Below are positions 14,285 to 15,296 of a DNA stretch of 15,296 nucleotides, piece by piece (position 1 is the first letter of the stretch; each line of letters starts with the position of its first letter). The DNA is from Holophagales bacterium (GTDB lineage: Bacteria; Acidobacteriota; Holophagae; Holophagales; Holophagaceae), in NCBI GenBank assembly GCA_031283145.1, contig JAITCJ010000113.1, positions 1 through 15,296 on the forward strand, read 5' to 3'. The notes beneath the pieces are model-generated. The model made no database searches. It was not told where the DNA came from and was given only the letters and a program-made list of their open reading frames with translations. A program made the translations under genes and the position numbers.

Positions 14285-15296
14285 ATGAACAAACAGTTGC
14301 TATACACAATCGCGGCCATGATGGCGCTGCTGGCTGTATTTGCTGCTTGTAAGAGAGAGAGCGTTGTGTATGTGGCGGGAGCGGAATACAAATCGCGGAG
14401 AAATAGCGTCATTGGGATATGTAAAAACGGAACTGCTCAAGACCTTACAGATGGAAAATCTAGGGCATGGGCCTCTTCCATTTTTGTGTCGGGTACGGAT
14501 GTATATGTGGCTGGAACTGAAGAAGATGAACTTAAAAATGTTGTTCCTACGGTCTGGAAAAACGGCGCTGCCCAACGTCTGAGCAGCAGAAATGCCCATA
14601 CGTCTGTTTCTTCTATTTATGTATCCGGCGCGGACGTATATGCGGTTGGTAATGAACAAGCCTCTATTGAAAAGCCTTCTGTCGCCGTACTCTGGAAAAA
14701 TGGCGACTCGCAAAATCTCAGCGATGGGGTTGACAACGCTATTGCTTCTTCCGTTTTTGTGTCCGGCGATGGTGTATATGTCGCTGGATATGAATGCAAT
14801 GCGCAGGGAATTCAGGTTGCCATTCTCTGGAAAAATGGCAGAGCTATGAGTCTAAGCAATGGGAAAGAACATGCGATGGCTATGTCTGTTTTTGTATCGG
14901 GTAAGGATGTGTATGTGGCGGGAATTGATGGAGGTACTCCCACGCTTTGGAAAAATGGAGAAGCCAAGGGTCTTAGAGGTATTCAATATGTTTCTTCTGT
15001 TTTTGTGTCCGGCAATGATGTGTATGTGGCGGGATGGGGATACGAACACTATAGTAAGCTGGATTTAATGTTGCGCGTTGCCAAGCTCTGGAAAAACGGC
15101 GTTGTCCAAAATCTTTGCGATGGCGATCACGAGTCTTCAGCCGAATCCGTTTTTGTGGCCGGCGATGATGTGTATGTGGCCGGAATGGAGAGAAATTTGC
15201 GAAAAACGAATACAGCCATACTTTGGAAAAATGGAGAAGCGCAGAGTCTCAGCGATGGAAGCCGCGACGCTGCGGCCGAATCTGTTTTTGTATTAA
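14285..15296 (+). CDS. Secreted lipoprotein of tandem WKNG repeats (beta-propeller-like), 3'-truncated
   Basis: The frame is open from ATG 14285 (SD GGAG at 14274-14277) to the window end, 337 codons without a stop. The N-terminus MNKQLLYTIAAMMALLAVFAAC is a signal peptide ending in a lipobox-like site, with Cys22 as the likely lipidated residue. The rest consists of repeats of about 40-55 residues of the form SVFVSG.DVYVAG...(I/V/T)LWKNG.AQ.LSDG. Seven KNG units are visible (first as ICKNG). The alternating strand pattern and regular aromatic/Gly positions suggest a beta-propeller or similar all-beta fold exposed on the cell envelope. Similar repeat lipoproteins are common in spirochaetes and other gut bacteria as I recall; function is unknown. 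DNA-level similarity between units is high enough that repeat number could change by recombination. Confidence 0.82.
   Translation, partial: MNKQLLYTIAAMMALLAVFAACKRESVVYVAGAEYKSRRNSVIGICKNGTAQDLTDGKSRAWASSIFVSGTDVYVAGTEEDELKNVVPTVWKNGAAQRLSSRNAHTSVSSIYVSGADVYAVGNEQASIEKPSVAVLWKNGDSQNLSDGVDNAIASSVFVSGDGVYVAGYECNAQGIQVAILWKNGRAMSLSNGKEHAMAMSVFVSGKDVYVAGIDGGTPTLWKNGEAKGLRGIQYVSSVFVSGNDVYVAGWGYEHYSKLDLMLRVAKLWKNGVVQNLCDGDHESSAESVFVAGDDVYVAGMERNLRKTNTAILWKNGEAQSLSDGSRDAAAESVFVL

Noticed and set aside
1..15296. CRISPR arrays, tRNA or rRNA genes
   Set aside because: I saw no regularly spaced direct repeats and no cloverleaf or rRNA-like sequence on either strand.

Overview
The window looks like roughly 50% G+C bacterial chromosome carrying intact metabolic genes and a heavy load of small, decaying mobile DNA. 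The taxon cannot be fixed from 15 kb. An acetogenic or fermentative anaerobe of a gut community, for example a termite-gut treponeme, would fit three things: the bifurcating-type flavin/FeS complex, the IS630 debris, and the lipoprotein built of repeated 'SVFVSG.DVYVAG...LWKNG' units. That is inference only.

Layout. (1) Positions 1-740 hold the 3' end of a delta-1-pyrroline-5-carboxylate (glutamate semialdehyde) dehydrogenase and its terminator. (2) Positions 741-1278 hold a small palindromic repeat and a badly decayed IS630-type transposase remnant, followed by an unrecognised ORF (1279-1725) with a G8 tract. (3) Positions 1754-7720 are a three-gene operon: a NuoE-like [2Fe-2S] protein, a NuoF-like FMN/NADH protein with extra ferredoxin domains, and a 1209-residue fusion of NuoG-type FeS domains, a GltD/NfnB-type NAD(P)H:FAD module, a ferredoxin module and a formate-dehydrogenase-like domain whose catalytic Sec/Cys-His is replaced. 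This set resembles the HydABC/Bfu/Stn group of NuoEF-based bifurcating enzymes. (4) Positions 7721-10603 hold a 101-bp mobile element that appears to supply a promoter, a small membrane-protein gene split at a second G8 tract, and a CPA1-type cation/proton antiporter. (5) Positions 10637-12460 hold a DUF2085 membrane-protein gene broken by a 98-bp element, then a very GC-rich IS630-type element whose dead transposase is itself broken by a 99-bp element. (6) Positions 12525-13957 carry two minus-strand genes with strong hairpin terminators: an NTF2/SnoaL-like protein and a SpoU/TrmH-type RNA methyltransferase. (7) From 14285 to the window end runs an open, 3'-truncated repeat lipoprotein gene.

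The most notable structure is a family of about 100-bp elements with TACCA...TGGTA ends (7810-7910, 10989-11086, 12205-12303). They share features with the ends of the IS at 11248-12458. All four insertions are flanked by a 3-bp direct repeat that is TGA on one strand or the other. Removing the element plus one 3-bp copy exactly restores the interrupted protein in both cases where a gene was hit. A 3-bp TGA duplication is not what is expected of IS630-family elements, which duplicate TA.
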